A stretch of DNA of 64,000 nt from Gentiana macrophylla (GCA_026214975.1 CM047815.1:63991852-64055851), one strand, 5' to 3'. Shown: positions 30,563 to 43,059, counted from the first letter of the stretch. Notes: generated by a model from the letters alone, not told the origin. A program made the numbers and translations.

Positions 30563-31846
30563 GACAAGTATTGTACTAGTTGGTAGGACGGCAAAGTGAA
30601 AACAGATATTCGGCAGAGTAAAGCCAGCCAAGTATCAACAGAGAAGCAATGAAGACATTATGGTCTGACTTATAAACAAGGAAGTCTGTGATGACCTTGG
30701 ATAAGTCTAAGTCATGTTTCAAGTAATGAAGCTCAACGTTTAAATATGGTGTACACTGATCTCACTCAAAACAGGATCAGTGAAGTACAAGAATTCTCCT
30801 TTGAACTTAAAGAATAAAGGAAACAATGAATCGGCAAAGTAAACTGACTTTCGGCTGAGTGAAGACAAAGCAGTAAAGGAATATCTAAACGGCAAAGTCA
30901 GGTGGATCACTTGACCGTTCAAAGAACGGCTGAGTAAACCTTTCTCAATCAGATTATTGAAATATGAAGAAGATACAGAAGATCAAGCATTAATTGCACA
31001 ATTAATAGAGGATCAATCAAGGACGGATTTTATGGTAAACGTTTAAAGAAAAACCCGATCGCTAAAATCAAGGAGAATATTATTAAGGGGGAATCAAGAA
31101 TAAAATCAAGGATTATTCCCCTCATTAATATATCCAACGGACGGAAATTCGAATCAAGAATAATCAAGGCTATAAATAGAAGATATCGACAGAAAGGAAA
31201 AATACACAAGAGAGAACGATCAAATATCCGGCGTAAACTCACAAAGTGAAAAATCTTATATCTGTGCAGAAAGGCAATATCCAGTGATCAACTCAAATCT
31301 AAGAGCTACAAATCAAACATCAAGCATTGAGATTGATCAACAAGTTGGTGAATTCAATTCACATAAATCAAGCAATTGAATCAGAGCCATCTGAGAAGGA
31401 GTTGTGTTTGTGATAGCTGCTGAAGGATTTGATCCCAAGGAGCAGTGAAAGAGACTGAGTCATCAAGTCATTGCGCAGTCAAGGAGTGATAATCTTGTAG
31501 ATTGTGAAGCTTGTGAAGTCAAGGACAATCGTACTATTGTATCTGTGAAAACAATATTGAATTCCTCTAATCATCACAGGAGAAGAGTGGATTAAGGGAT
31601 TACACCACCCTGAACCACTATAAGCCTTGTGTCAATTTACTTTTGCAAATTACCTTACTGCATTCATTTAAATTGCTTACACTATATCATATATCTGTGA
31701 TTGATCAAACTACCTTGAAATAACTTAGTAAGAAGGGACTTATCCGCTGCCCAAAAGCTTTTAAATATAAGAAAAGTTTTTGAAACTCCACTATAGTCAT
31801 TCACCCCCCTCTGACTATAGTTTTACCCTTCTCTGGGACCAACAAT

Positions 31847-31860
31847 TGGTATCAGAGCAG
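31847..31860 (+). other. primer-binding site of Copia A (initiator tRNA-Met)
   Basis: TTGGTATCAGAGCAG follows the LTR end by a few bases and matches the plant Copia primer site complementary to initiator tRNA-Met. Confidence 0.9.
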
Positions 31861-31999
31861 TGTTCCTACTATCAGAACCTGTTCAGATCTAATTTATGGT
31901 AACAAGGAGATCACATATTTTCAAAGTATTTTTCATTTCTGTGCTTTCTACTTATATACATAAATATATCAAATCTGTACTTATGGACTCATCAAACTT

Positions 32000-32148
32000 A
32001 TGTCTAAAGTACCAGTTTTTAATGTTAATAATTTTGATGAATATAAAATAAGAATGTTATCTCATCTTGCAGCAACTCATGAGGAGATGCTGGATGTAAT
32101 CAATGATGGCCCAATCATGATCATGACTGTGATAACCACAGGAGCAGA
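32000..32148 (+). pseudogene. N-terminal part of Copia A gag, cut by the Athila insertion
   Basis: From the ATG at 32000 the frame reads a gag start (PVFNVNNFDEYKIRML, the F-x-x-Y-K-x-R/W-x-x-x-M Copia pattern) up to the target site GCAGA. It resumes at 48151 in the sequence following the Athila. An alternative ATG at 31983 is in another frame and probably reflects a one-base loss. It would encode the nucleocapsid N-terminal half. Confidence 0.7.
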
Positions 32149-32471
32149 TGACGTCACCAAAACCAAGCCTTAGAAACGGCGTCAAGAAAGGGACAGACCT
32201 TTTCTAGGTTAGACGGATCCTAACCGGCAGCTGTGTACCGGTCAAATTGTAGTGATAAAGTGGTGAGTCAGTGTCGAATCCTCGTGGAAAAAGTGGTAAT
32301 TCTTTTAAGTGTGGTTAAACACCAAAGAGTCGCTATTAACTCAATCTAAACCGCAATTTTATAACATAGATTACTACTACTCTAACCAACATAAAATAAA
32401 TGCGTAATTTAAAAGTTATTCTAATATAATATATATAGATATATAAATATATATAGATGTACATAAATAGT

Positions 32472-32525
<54 letters not shown>

Positions 32526-34223
32526 AATATATAGTTTATAGACTAGACTAGCCAAAGTATATGTAATCAATTTATTCGATCTTTTCAATTAATAGAATGT
32601 GTTCGATCTTCCTTTTATTAGGTCCAATTGAGTAAATGAAACGGTGTACTCCTATTGTCAACAATTCCAACTCACACGAGCGTATGAAATTGTCATATGT
32701 CAAATTGTCATCATCCAATGTCCACAATCGCCCCATGCTAAACTTAGTTAGTCAAAACAGTAATTTGTGTACAAATCTACCCCGGATAAAAGAGGTGATT
32801 CCATTTGTCGATGGCCGATGTTATTCAAGAGGCTCCGGTTGTCAAGCGGATCGATTTAATACAAACGGTGTAGTTTCAATTAAACTGTGATTTTAAAATT
32901 ATTAAGATCTCGAGTACAAAGTTAATAAGATTTGTTTTACTAGGACAAATCTGCCCCCGGGTAGGAAATAGGATTCCGTTAATCAGACGGCCATTTTTAC
33001 CCTCCGATTTTTCTATTTTTACTCATATCTTGACTTCTCTCGGTCGGGTTCATCGTCAAAGTTATATGTGGTATTCATCATGATTGATTACTTCATTCCG
33101 AATATGTTATCGTTACGTGAGCGAAATAGAAAAAGATTCATTTTAACTCAATTTTAATCAATTTTATTTTAACATCATTCTTTTAACGAAAAGATCGAAA
33201 TAATATGATTACATAACTTTGGCTAGTTATTAGATTTAGCCTAATAACATTATAAAAGATAAAAGATGAAAATAACAAACATAAACATAAATACTTGGAA
33301 AAGTTACCCGATTACAATCGTTGACTCGTAAATCGCTTTTTTCCTGTGTATTCAACGATTTCAAAGAACACCGAACCTTCGAGAATTTCCCGAGCATTAT
33401 CACGATACTACTACTACTACTAATTTATTCCCAAAGATAAGGCCTATTTACAAACTAAAGAAAAGAGGGGATAGAGAATATATATAGAATATGGTGTATA
33501 TATATGGTACACTCCTCGCAAAAATCTTGAGGCTCCCATATATATAGGCAAACTCCCTTCCCGGACCGGTCCTCAAAATTGGCCGGATCGGTCCGTGTAA
33601 TGATGACAATCATTACAGCTTAGTTATAAGCATGTGAGCCCATGTTACCTCTAATCATCACAGATCTTTGTGTAATTATATATATAATTATATATAATTA
33701 CACGCTTAACTTCTAAAAATCGTAACTTGAATTCTCGATATCGAAATGACATAATCGAACTTCCGTTGAAAAGCTCGTTGAATTCTCTACAACTTCCATC
33801 AAGACCACTTCTTCGTAAAACGTATTCTCGATGAGCCATTTCCAATACGTGTCGCTTTTTGGATTTTGTTATTAAAAACGACTACCCACTTGACCATTTA
33901 AATTGAGTGATGCTTTATAACTCCTTTCAAACGACTTGAATTGACTTCAAAAGTGTTTCTACTCGGGATTTCATTCATCTTAGGATTCTCGCAATGAAAT
34001 AAACATAAAATACCCGTAAAATAGACACCACACTCCGGTCACTAAAACCGGTACAAAACTACAACTTTTTACTATAAATACTAACTTTTACTACTAACTA
34101 TACTAAATTATAAAGATTAATATTTTATATCAATTATATCATAATTTCATATATTTTATATAGAATTTGTCAATAAAACGTAATAAAATCACGTAAATTT
34201 AATCATATAAAAGTCATACATCA
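32149..34223 (-). repeat. 3' LTR of the Athila element (2075 bp, plus-left copy)
   Basis: It matches 46476-48145 closely from end to end except for about 393 bases (about 32293-32685, including an AT microsatellite at 32474-32522) that are absent from the other copy. Confidence 0.9.
32474..32522. repeat. (AT)n microsatellite in the Athila 3' LTR
   Basis: About 49 bases of AT. This tract lies in the part of the LTR missing from the partner copy. Confidence 0.9.
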
Positions 34224-34239
34224 ACTACTCCCCACTTAA
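34224..34239 (-). other. polypurine tract of the Athila element
   Basis: On the minus strand TTAAGTGGGGAGTAGT abuts the 3' LTR start TGATGTATGAC. This is the plus-strand primer site for reverse transcription. A second, similar word lies 1.57 kb further inside (about 35800-35815). Confidence 0.8.
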
Positions 34240-36079
34240 ATTTTGATCGTCCCTCGAGCAAAAATAAGCGTAATATATAAATAATGATAATATAATTGAT
34301 CGATTAAAATTTCAAAAGTAATATATATCAAATCAATATTACAAACATATAATTTATAACTTTTACAGAAATTTAAGAAAGAAAGTTTATATAACTTAAA
34401 TGAATTAAGTATCAAATATGAATTAGATGGAAACATGCATGCAATAATTCGTAAATATAAATAAAATATTAGAAATACTTTCTATCTCGATTATTACGAA
34501 TTTCTAATCATTAACTAAGTCGATAGAAGACACAATAGCTTATAATATATTAGGATAGGACATTGTTTAATCGAAAAGATAGAAAGGAAATCAAAAATAA
34601 AAATAAAAAAAGAGGTAAGTCGTGACGCACTCACGCCTTCACATTCTTGATAAAAAACAATTCCGATTAGTAACATCCTTTATTCCAACTATTTTTCGAT
34701 TTTCTCTCTTTTTTTCTTTTAAACATAAATATTAATATTAAGAACTAAAGCGTGAGTGTGTAGAAAAATCAAATTTTACAAGCATTGCTTCATCAAGATT
34801 GATCGAGTACTACTCTTTCGATCAAAATTACGAGTCCGGTTTCTTAAACCCGTAATCATTCTTGAGATCTTTTGATTCGACTTATGCCTTCATTCCCAAA
34901 GAATAGACATTTTTGAGATAATACCCTAATTTGGACTACTATCATCGTGCATTATTATTATTATTTTTATATTGTTGATCAAAGATAGGAAGATAATTGA
35001 TATTTGACTAATTCTGTAAAAATGGTGCCTTAATTCTTAATATAATTTTTTCATAGACACTAACATATCCTCGAACTCATTGCCAAAATCACCATCTTGC
35101 AAGCGTCATGAGGTGAGAAACATCTATATTAGAATCTATCTACCTATTCCAATCTCAAAGATAACCATTTTTTCTCAACTCTTAACTCTTTTGTCATCAT
35201 CTCTCTCTCATAAGTACGCATAAACTCGAAGGATGTCAAAGAAATGTAGACCAAAACAAGCTAAGGGTCGGAAATTTCTAGTTAATCAAAATGGCTAAAT
35301 TCGAGCTGAGGTCTTGATCACTCTTAAAAGTCGAGGTGGGGTCAAAAATTAGAATTTTTATTTAGGTAGGCTATTTGGCTATAGTTATATTTTTGTGGTG
35401 CCAAAAATCATCGTCCCTAGTTCTGATTCCAAATTCATAATTTATCTTGAAAAGAAAATTATCTAAAAAAATGTTTATTTATAAATATAAAAATTACTTG
35501 AATAATTCCATAAAATAAATATTTGACAAAAATTATTTAGTCATACATACTTAAAATCTTAATAAAATTTATAAAAGATATAAAACATATTCATAATATA
35601 TCTAATATATTTTAACAAATCAAAAATTAATCTTTTCAAATTATATTATTTTTATTCATATATTAACTAACTTAAATCATTCAAGAAAAATTAAAACTAA
35701 GAAATAAGTAATTAAAGTACTAATTTATATGAAAAAGGTTATATTTTATAAATATTTTTAATTTTTTCGAAAATTTTAATGAAATTTTCAAACCTAACTC
35801 TACTCCCCACTTACGAAGTGGCATCGTCCCGATGTTCAATGAGTATGAAAAAGTAGGTTCGAAAATTAAATTAAAATTATAGACGATCGTTATAAACATC
35901 GATAACACGCGTATATTAAAAACAAACAATCATATATATTAAACAAAAAGAAACTATTACAACTAAAAGATTCGAACTAAAACAAACTTACTAACTAACT
36001 TACTAACCTTAACCAACTTACTAACTTATTAAAGCAAACCAACCTTAAACAAACTTAAATAAAACCAACAACAACTATC
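34240..36079 (-). other. non-coding tail of the Athila post-pol region
   Basis: AT-rich sequence without recognisable protein similarity. It contains the internal polypurine-like word at about 35800-35815, next to a small hairpin (CCACTTCGTAAGTGG). Confidence 0.6.
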
Positions 36080-36925
36080 TCAAATAGTTGATGAACAACC
36101 CGGATTCTCCACTCGGTAGCAATCCTCTACGATAATCACGAGACGGATATATCTCGCCGTGAGGCAATTTCGTGGGACTTCATTCAAATGAATACACAAT
36201 CTTGAAATTAACCAGGCAAAAGGCATCGGCCTTCCATTATTATAACGTTCCACTGCAAAGTTTACTGCCGTCTTAAAAATCAAAATCCCCCAGTCCACAT
36301 GAGCTCCGCTTATTAACGCAAACAGCAAAAGTATTTCAATGTCACTAACCCACGCAAAGTCACTAGTCGGATAGACTCGTGAGTTAATGAAGTGTTTCCA
36401 TGCTCTCAGATGAGCAGGTAGAGCGGAAGTGGTAGAGTCGTAATTTTGATCAAACTCTGGAAACAAATACGGAAAAGCTTCCGTGACATAGTTGACAACG
36501 TTAAAGGAGTTCTCTAACGCCCATTGATATTCAAAATGAAGATTATGGATTTGATTGAAAATTGGTATTTCGTAAATATGATTGATAATATGTGGTGACA
36601 AGTGAATAAGTGTACCACGAACGGATACAAGTTGTGACGGATCGACAAGATCGATAAGAGAGAGAGCGGAATAAAATTCCTAACGATAGAAACATTAATC
36701 CTACCTCTTGGATTCCTTACAAATTTTCTCAACCTCATTCTGAATTAAATCCTTCCCTGACTGATCAATTTTTTCATAGTTGATACCCTTCTCAACCAAA
36801 ATTGGAGAATTTGCAAACCTCGCATTCACCAATAAATTAACATTTGAAGCGCTAGACTCCGGGACAAAAACATCTAATGCCTCCGGATCGTATGAATTGA
36901 CTGATGGTGATGACCGGTTTGACAT
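36080..36925 (-). pseudogene. accessory ORF 2 of the Athila (putative plant transposon protein domain)
   Basis: Starting MSNRSSPSVNSYDPE at 36925, two minus-strand frames joined by a shift near 36600-36700 give NARFANSPILVEKGINYEKI, then VRNFYSA, SVRGTLIHLSPHIINHIYEI and a helical region ending ILLLFALISGAHVDWGILIF and MPFAWLISRLCIHLNEVP. The order 'ERG...FY...VRG..v..sP.IN...(40-90 residues)...G.xvDxGxxI...FxxLI' is that of the domain annotated in many plant retroelements as putative plant transposon protein. Its function is unknown. It lies nearest the 3' LTR, downstream of integrase. A related ORF lies at 38129-39019. Confidence 0.6.
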
Positions 36926-37099
36926 TTTAGTTGAAAGAGATGAAAATATTATAACAGAGATAAAAGTTGAAAGCTACTCGGTGAATTTGCAATTTTTTTA
37001 CTCTCACTCTCTTTTCCTTAAATGGACAAGTATTGAGAGTATACGTGGCTGCATATTAACACTCTCAATATGACTAAGCGCTTTTAACTCCCGGATCGG

Positions 37100-38128
37100 T
37101 CTCAAACCGACCGGACGGTCCGGCTTTAAGATATTTTTACCGTGTGAAGGTTGTAAAATTCAAGTTTGCTTGTTTGTCTAATAGACTCAAGGTTATTAAA
37201 ATTTATAAAGATTAATAAAGATTATCTAAATGATACGGATAAACGATACACGATATATATTTTTAAAAAACGACATACTAAAAATATTTTTTAGATTTTT
37301 TTGATGAAATATTTAAATACTATTAAAAATGATTAAATTTACTATTATGACATAAAACGATTATGAAAATGAAAAACTATTAAATTAGCAAACTTAGTAT
37401 TTAAGAAAGTTAAAATGCGGAAAATAAAATAAATGCAGATGAGAAAATGTTTAAAACTAACAAAGTTGCTCAAAATCAAATAATGTCAACATCATCATCC
37501 TCACCGGACAAATCGGATCATTCAAACTTGGAACCGATGACGTAATCGGGTCGTGGAAACGTAGTCGTGGTCCGAATCGAATCGTCCGAGACCTATCGAA
37601 CTCATACTTGACGTCATCCTTGCAAAATCCGAAAATCCTCCCGGCTAGATGTAACAAAGACACCACGAGAACTCAGTATAAAAGACACCACGACCACTAG
37701 ATCGCTTCCAAAAGGATTTGGCATATGATGAAAGCTCGAGATGGTGGGATAGGTGCTATCCAATCTGGTAAAGTATATGGGTCGATTGATGGGCGGATAA
37801 GCGCTTTTATCGAAAGAAGGATTAAGATGCATCCGCTTTCATGTCTCAACATCCTCTACGTAAATCATCACTCCACTTTGCCTACTCGCCAAAGAAAACA
37901 AAGCCATATTAGCCTGTCCTTGGGCTACATCTCGACACTAAAGATTGAAACATATCGTATGTAATGGTGTTTGGGAGAGAAGTCTGCTGCTTTGCTTTCG
38001 AGAAAAGATGAAAATGTCAAACCGGCGGTGCCGGTGGTGGAGGTGCACTACGTCTAACTATCGAGTCTATCGAACCCTCTCGAGACCTCCTCAGGACTAG
38101 GGCCTATCGTGGACTCATCTCGCCATAG
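37100..38128 (-). other. linker between the two Athila accessory ORFs
   Basis: Several short frames exist but none resembles a known family. It may include the degraded C-terminal part of accessory ORF 1. Confidence 0.4.
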
Positions 38129-39019
38129 TTAACTTATCGTTAGATAGGAAAGGAACTCCCGATCTACGACATAAATCCAAATAAAGCCAGGAAAGTACAT
38201 GTGACTCCACTGCCTTGGCATAACAATAAACTCGAAAACTCTTCTATACATAATTTTCCCCACATCCACCTTAATATCATGAATCATCGCCCAAGTAATG
38301 CATAAATCTTCTTTACCAAAGCGGTGTGTTTGGTAGTGGGATAGAGAGTATGGCTCAAAAATCTTTTGATTGCCCTCGATCTCTAAAACACTTCCCATAA
38401 TTAAATCATTGTCCACCCACTCTGCTTTGTAGCATCAAACTCCCTCTCGAGCTCTAGAGGCAATCCGCTCATACATAGCAGGATCATCTAATCTATAAAC
38501 AACTCTGTAATCCTCTTCATCCGGAAAAACTTCTACCCCTAAAACAAAGATTGATAAGTTCCGGACTAAAAGACACATTTCTAGATCTAAGGGATGGACT
38601 CATCATACTATCCTCGGTGGGTGTCAAAGTAGATGTAATCGCATAAAACTCGCCACTAAGGTAGTATTGATCTCTCCTGTCCCTCTCGAGCCGCAAAATC
38701 CAACCATTGGCGCCTTGCAAAAATACGCCTAACTTCCTCTCTCTAAGTCATCAAAATCTAAGCCTCTTTCCAACACAACTCCACATTTACTATAGATATT
38801 CTTATAAGCATTCTTAGCTTGAGGTGAAGTCAGAGCAAAGAAACTAACATACTCTTCTTCCGGTGTTAAATCTTTAAGACCTACGACTGGTAATTCTATT
38901 GGAATATTAGGCTTTCGTTTCTTAGAGATTTTGCGACTAGATGAGGCCATTCTACGAATTTTGGAATAACAAAAGAACAACAAAAACAAGAAAAAAAAAC
39001 AACATAAATAAAATGTCAC
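38129..39019 (-). pseudogene. accessory ORF 1 of the Athila, related to accessory ORF 2
   Basis: The product probably starts at the MASSSRKISKKRKPN methionine (about 38952), a basic, Ser/Lys-rich N-terminus. It then reads YVSFFALTSPQAKNAYKNIY and GVVLERGLDFDDLE, and after shifts QYYLSGEFYAITST, NVSFSPELINLCFRG, and finally EDLCITWAMIHDIKVDVGKI with SHMYFPGFIWIYV. These blocks (ERG, FYA, sP-IN, xVDxGxI, FPxxI) stand in the same order as in accessory ORF 2. At least two frame changes break it. Function unknown; Athila elements commonly carry one or more such ORFs at the envelope position. Confidence 0.6.
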
Positions 39020-39830
39020 AACACACTTAAAAATCCAAACAGTTGAAAATAAATCTAAAAATTATAAAAATCATGAAATTGATAACTAGAGTAAACAAAT
39101 TATACCTTATAGTGAACAAAACGCGGTGAAAAGTGACCGGAAAAGTCGTAGAAGCCACCGGGATGAAATGGAGCTTGTGTTTGATCTTTTTCGAATTTTT
39201 CACTTGTGTTGAAGAGAGGAGAGTAAAAGAGGAAGAATATATGTAATGGTATAGTGTAATTTGTATTTTTGAAGAGAAAAAGAAAATTTTTGGGGATGGT
39301 GGTGATGGTGCAAAAGGGCTTGCTTTGTTTGAAGAAAAGAGGAGAAATGAAGAAGAAAGAAAGGTCCCGTCCTTTTAGGTTAAATCGATCCCGACCGGTC
39401 CTGGATAAGGGCGGATCGGTCCGTGTGAAATTTTTCAAATTTTTTATTTTTTTGGATTTTTGATATAAAACTTATAAAACTCAATAAAAACTTAATAAAA
39501 CTAAAAAATAAAATTTATAAATTTTATAACAATTTCTCAAAATTTATAAAATCTTTATAAAACTTATTTAAAAGTTTATAAAAATTCAATAAATTTCTAT
39601 TAATTCTTATAAAATATCTAAAAACTTAAAAACCTTTTTATAAAACTTTTATAAAACTCCTTAATTTTATAAAGATCCAATTTTATAAAATTTTCAAAGT
39701 TATGCAAAAAAATTTATAAAACTAAAAACAATAAAAGACTTGAACTTACGGGGTTTCTAATTCTTCAATTTCTATAAACTCCAGATTTCTAACATACCGT
39801 TCAAGCAAACTAAATCCTAGAAACGTAGCG
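39020..39830 (-). other. leader between integrase side and accessory ORF 1
   Basis: On the minus strand this region is CT-rich at 39200-39400, like the CT-rich leader of the other Athila at 22330-22790, and strongly A/T-rich at 39430-39720. It may act as promoter or leader for accessory ORF 1. That is inference from position only. Confidence 0.4.
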
Positions 39831-39836
39831 TTTGAA

Positions 39837-40040
39837 TTAAGTCTTGGAATTCCATCGATTTTCGGTTAACCACCTAATCGTTCCCTTCTTAATTACATTC
39901 AAACACTCATTCCGAGATTGAGTTATATTTTTCCCACATTGCCCACTGTGTTCAATCTTTCCACAGATTCTGCACTTCCTTAAATACTTAGCCCTTCTCT
40001 TTATCGAGCTTCTCGACGTACCATTACAAACTTCTTTCAA
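39837..40040 (-). pseudogene. small CCHC-like frame after integrase
   Basis: The 67-residue frame contains YLRKCRICGKIEHSGQCGKN, with Cys-x2-Cys-x4-His-x3-Cys spacing. That resembles zinc knuckles in FAR1/MULE-type transposases and related host proteins, preceded by a basic KRRAKYLRK stretch. It does not belong to the usual Athila gene set. It is short and may be chance or a captured host fragment. Confidence 0.35.
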
Positions 40041-40259
40041 TTTTTCTCTATCAACAATTGCTTGTTCTTTCCAAAACTAAGGCTTCTATAGTAAAGGCAA
40101 TATCCCTATCAAAACCTAAATTTAAAAGTAAAACAAAAATTCCTAATCTATCTAAAAAAGACATCCAGTTCTTTTTAAATCATCCGGTAAAAGACGAAAC
40201 TAGTTTAGACATATAAAAGTAAAGATAAAACTCAGTAATGTGATACTTTCGACTTTTGA

Positions 40260-41335
40260 GAGCACTTTTTTTTAGTCTTTTGGAGGGTCGATCAACAACA
40301 TCACTTCATTTATGAGAGAGACTTCTTCACCTTCCGTAAATAGTTTCACCACGTGACCATTGGCTATAAAAGTTGTATTCCCATCGCTTAGTTCAACGAC
40401 TCAGATTTATAAACTCGTGTTACTTTAAATGGTCCTGCCCATCTTGATTTAAGCTTTCTGAAACAACTTTAAACGTGAATTGTACAATAACACTTTCGAT
40501 CACCTACATGGAACTCACGACTATAGATTCTCTTATCATGGAAGGATTTCGTATGCGTTCCTTGTAGATTCGAGCATTTTCATAAGAATCAAGGCGAAAT
40601 TCTTCTAATTACATTAATCAAGTAATCTATGATCACCGGCGACCTTAGGATCGAAATTCGAAATCTAATAGCCTGAAGGCTCGGTGTTCTAACTCTACTT
40701 GGGAGATGACAAGATTTACCAAAGACTAATTTGTAGGAGAACACCAATTGGAGTTTTAAAAGCTGTTCTGTATGCCCATAACGCATCATCTAGTCTAACT
40801 GCCCAATTTTTACGGTTTGAGTCCACTGTCTTTTCTATGATTCTTTTAATCTCTCTATTCGACACTTCTACCTGACCACTGGTTTGCGGATGATAAGGTG
40901 TTCCTAACTTATGCTTTACACCATATTTTTCAATTAACTTAGTAAATGGTCGATTGCAAAAGTGTGACCCTCTATCACTAATGATCGCCCTTGGAATGCC
41001 ATATCTAGTGAATATGTTCTTTTTAAGGAATCGTATGACAACCTTGGTATCATTAGTGGGAAGAGCTTCAGCTTCTACCCATTTCGAGACATAATCTACC
41101 ATTACAAGAATAAATCTTTTTCAAACGATATAGGGAAAGGTCCCATGAAATCTATACCCCAAACATCAAATAACTCACATTCTAAAATAGGTTGCATAGG
41201 CATTTCATGTTTTTCAAGATATTTCCCATTTTTGACATGATTCACAAGATTTAACATATGTATACGCATCTCTATAAAGTGTAGGCCAATAAAAACCACA
41301 TTGCAAGACTTTAAAAGCGCTTTTCCAACCTCCAT
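40260..41335 (-). pseudogene. Athila integrase
   Basis: The frames from 41335 and 41102 give the end of the zinc-binding region, the first catalytic Asp in [28 protein letters not shown], the second Asp in [12 protein letters not shown], and the Glu block [13 protein letters not shown]; all three acidic residues survive. After about 40720 the C-terminal domain continues in other frames to about 40300, ending with GPFKVTRVYKS-like text. No chromodomain is present, as expected for Athila. Integrase would insert the cDNA copy. Frame breaks near 41100 and 40720 inactivate it as read. Confidence 0.8.
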
Positions 41336-41689
41336 GATGACCTCCTCGCCTCACGATCATGACAAAACGATAAAACACTTAAAATTTCATTATCAGGCAC
41401 ACATTTTCCGATTATCCCATCCGAACATTTACGGAAAAGGTCCGGTTCCTCCCAAGAATAAAATTTGAAGTCATAAAAGAACTTCTTTTACATTTGCCAA
41501 GTCCAATGAGACGGAATGTAATCACAGTTAAGTAGTTAATGATATCTCCAAACCAAGGTGAATTTTCCTTAGAAGGAATTCTTTTCTTTAATAATCTGCA
41601 TGGTTGAAGGAGTATCGATCCTAAATGATTGTTCATCGTGAAATGAATCTTTAATTTCATTTCCTATCTCTTCATCGATTTCCATTCTA

Positions 41690-42110
41690 CTTAGATGATC
41701 TCACTACTACATTCTCACTTCCTTTTTATCTTTAATCTCAATATCAAATTCTTGAAGTAGGAGAATCCATCTAAGAAGACGTGGTTTTGCATCTTTCTTA
41801 CTCAAGAAATATTTCAATGTTTGAATGGTCTCAGTATAAACTATTACCTTAGAGCCAACAATATACGATCTAAACTTATCTAAGGCAAAAATCACAATAA
41901 CAGTTCTTTTACAGAGTTGCATAGTTCATTTGAGTCAAGATTTAACGATGTGATGCATAGTAAATAGCTTTGAGAATTCTATTATATCTTTGACCTAAAA
42001 CAACTCCTACAAACTAAATCGCTTGCATCACACATAATCTCAAAAGGTAAATCCCATGCAGTGCTACCAATACTTTGCAGTGCAATAATCAACTTCGCTT
42101 CAGGGTCTTA
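41690..42110 (-). pseudogene. Athila RNase H
   Basis: The frame 41922-41707 reads [20 protein letters not shown] and [20 protein letters not shown], ending IEIKDKK, the standard RNase H text of Gypsy elements. The catalytic Asp in VYTDH is Glu-like in this copy (VYTET). The first half is frameshifted around 42000-42110. Confidence 0.75.
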
Positions 42111-42399
42111 AATGCTTCCATACATTTACTATCAAAATTAAAAGGTACTTCTTTTTCAAGCAAATGACTTAGAGGTTTTGCTATCTTTGAAAAATCTGCA
42201 ATAAATCTCCTATAAAATCCTCGCATGTCCAAGAAATCCTCTTAACGTTCTTAGATTAATCGGTGGAGGCAATTTCTCGATTACCTCGACTTTAGCTTTA
42301 TCAACTTCGATTCCTACTTGAGATTCTATGACCTAGTACAATTCCTTCCGATACCATAAAATGACATTTTTCCCAATTAAGCACTAAATTGGTATCCTC

Positions 42400-43059
42400 A
42401 CAAATACAGTAACACTCGTTCTAAGTGTAACAAACAGCCATTAAAAGAGTCTCCGTAAACACTAAAGTCGTCCATAAAAATTTCTAAGAATTTCTCAACC
42501 ATATCGTAAAAATATAGACATCATACATCTTTGAAACGTGCAGGAGAGCATTACATAAACCAAACGGCATTCTTTTATACACGAAAGTTCCATAAGGACA
42601 AGTGAAAGTAGTCTTTTCCCTATCTCCTGCTGCAATGAAAATATGTAAATATCCTGAATAACCATCTAAGAAACAATAATACTTATGTCCACTTAAACGC
42701 TCCAACATTTGCACTATGAATGGAAGTGGATGATGATCTTTCTTAGTATGATCATTTAGTTTTCTAAAATCAATGCACATTCGATATCCTGTAATTTCCC
42801 TTGTTGGAATCCATTCATTCTTATCATTCTCTTTCAACGTGAAACCTCCTTTCTTTGGTACAACTTGAGTTGGACTTACCCATTCACTATCCGATATAGG
42901 AAAAATTATTCCCATTTCTAATAGCTTAATAACCTCTTTCTTAACGATTAATCGCAAATTTGGGTTGAGGCGGCGTTGCGGTTGAATACAAGGTTTAGCC
43001 TCTTCTTTTAGAATTATCTTATGAACACATATCTCGTATAATACCTCGAATATCGGCAA
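42400..43059 (-). pseudogene. Athila reverse transcriptase
   Basis: Frame 43059-42484 covers the fingers and palm: KPCIQPQRRLNPNLRLIVKK, SEWVSPTQVVPKKGGF, GYRMCIDFRKLNDHTKKDHH, YYCFLDGYSGYLHIF (with the first Asp) and TFVYKRMPFGLCNALLHV. The second catalytic pair (FMDDFSVYGDS, about 42485-42450) lies just after a frame change. The length and motif order match Athila. The family has QIPIAPEDQEKT where this copy has LHIFIAAGDREKT. Confidence 0.85.

Larger units (their letters stand above)
28657..31844 (+). repeat. 5' LTR of Copia A, split by a solo LTR
   Basis: It begins TGTTAGGAACATTTGATTA with the TGTTTTGATGATAGC text common at the start of SIRE-like LTRs, and ends GGGACCAACA right before the primer-binding site. 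Removing the insertion at 28819-30562 leaves about 1444 bases. Six CGGCWRAGT-type words lie in 30590-30940. Confidence 0.75.

Noticed and set aside
28801..30580. clean 5-bp target duplication for the solo LTR
   Set aside because: The best candidates (AACAA and GACAA) differ and do not sit exactly at TG and CA ends, so I do not claim one.
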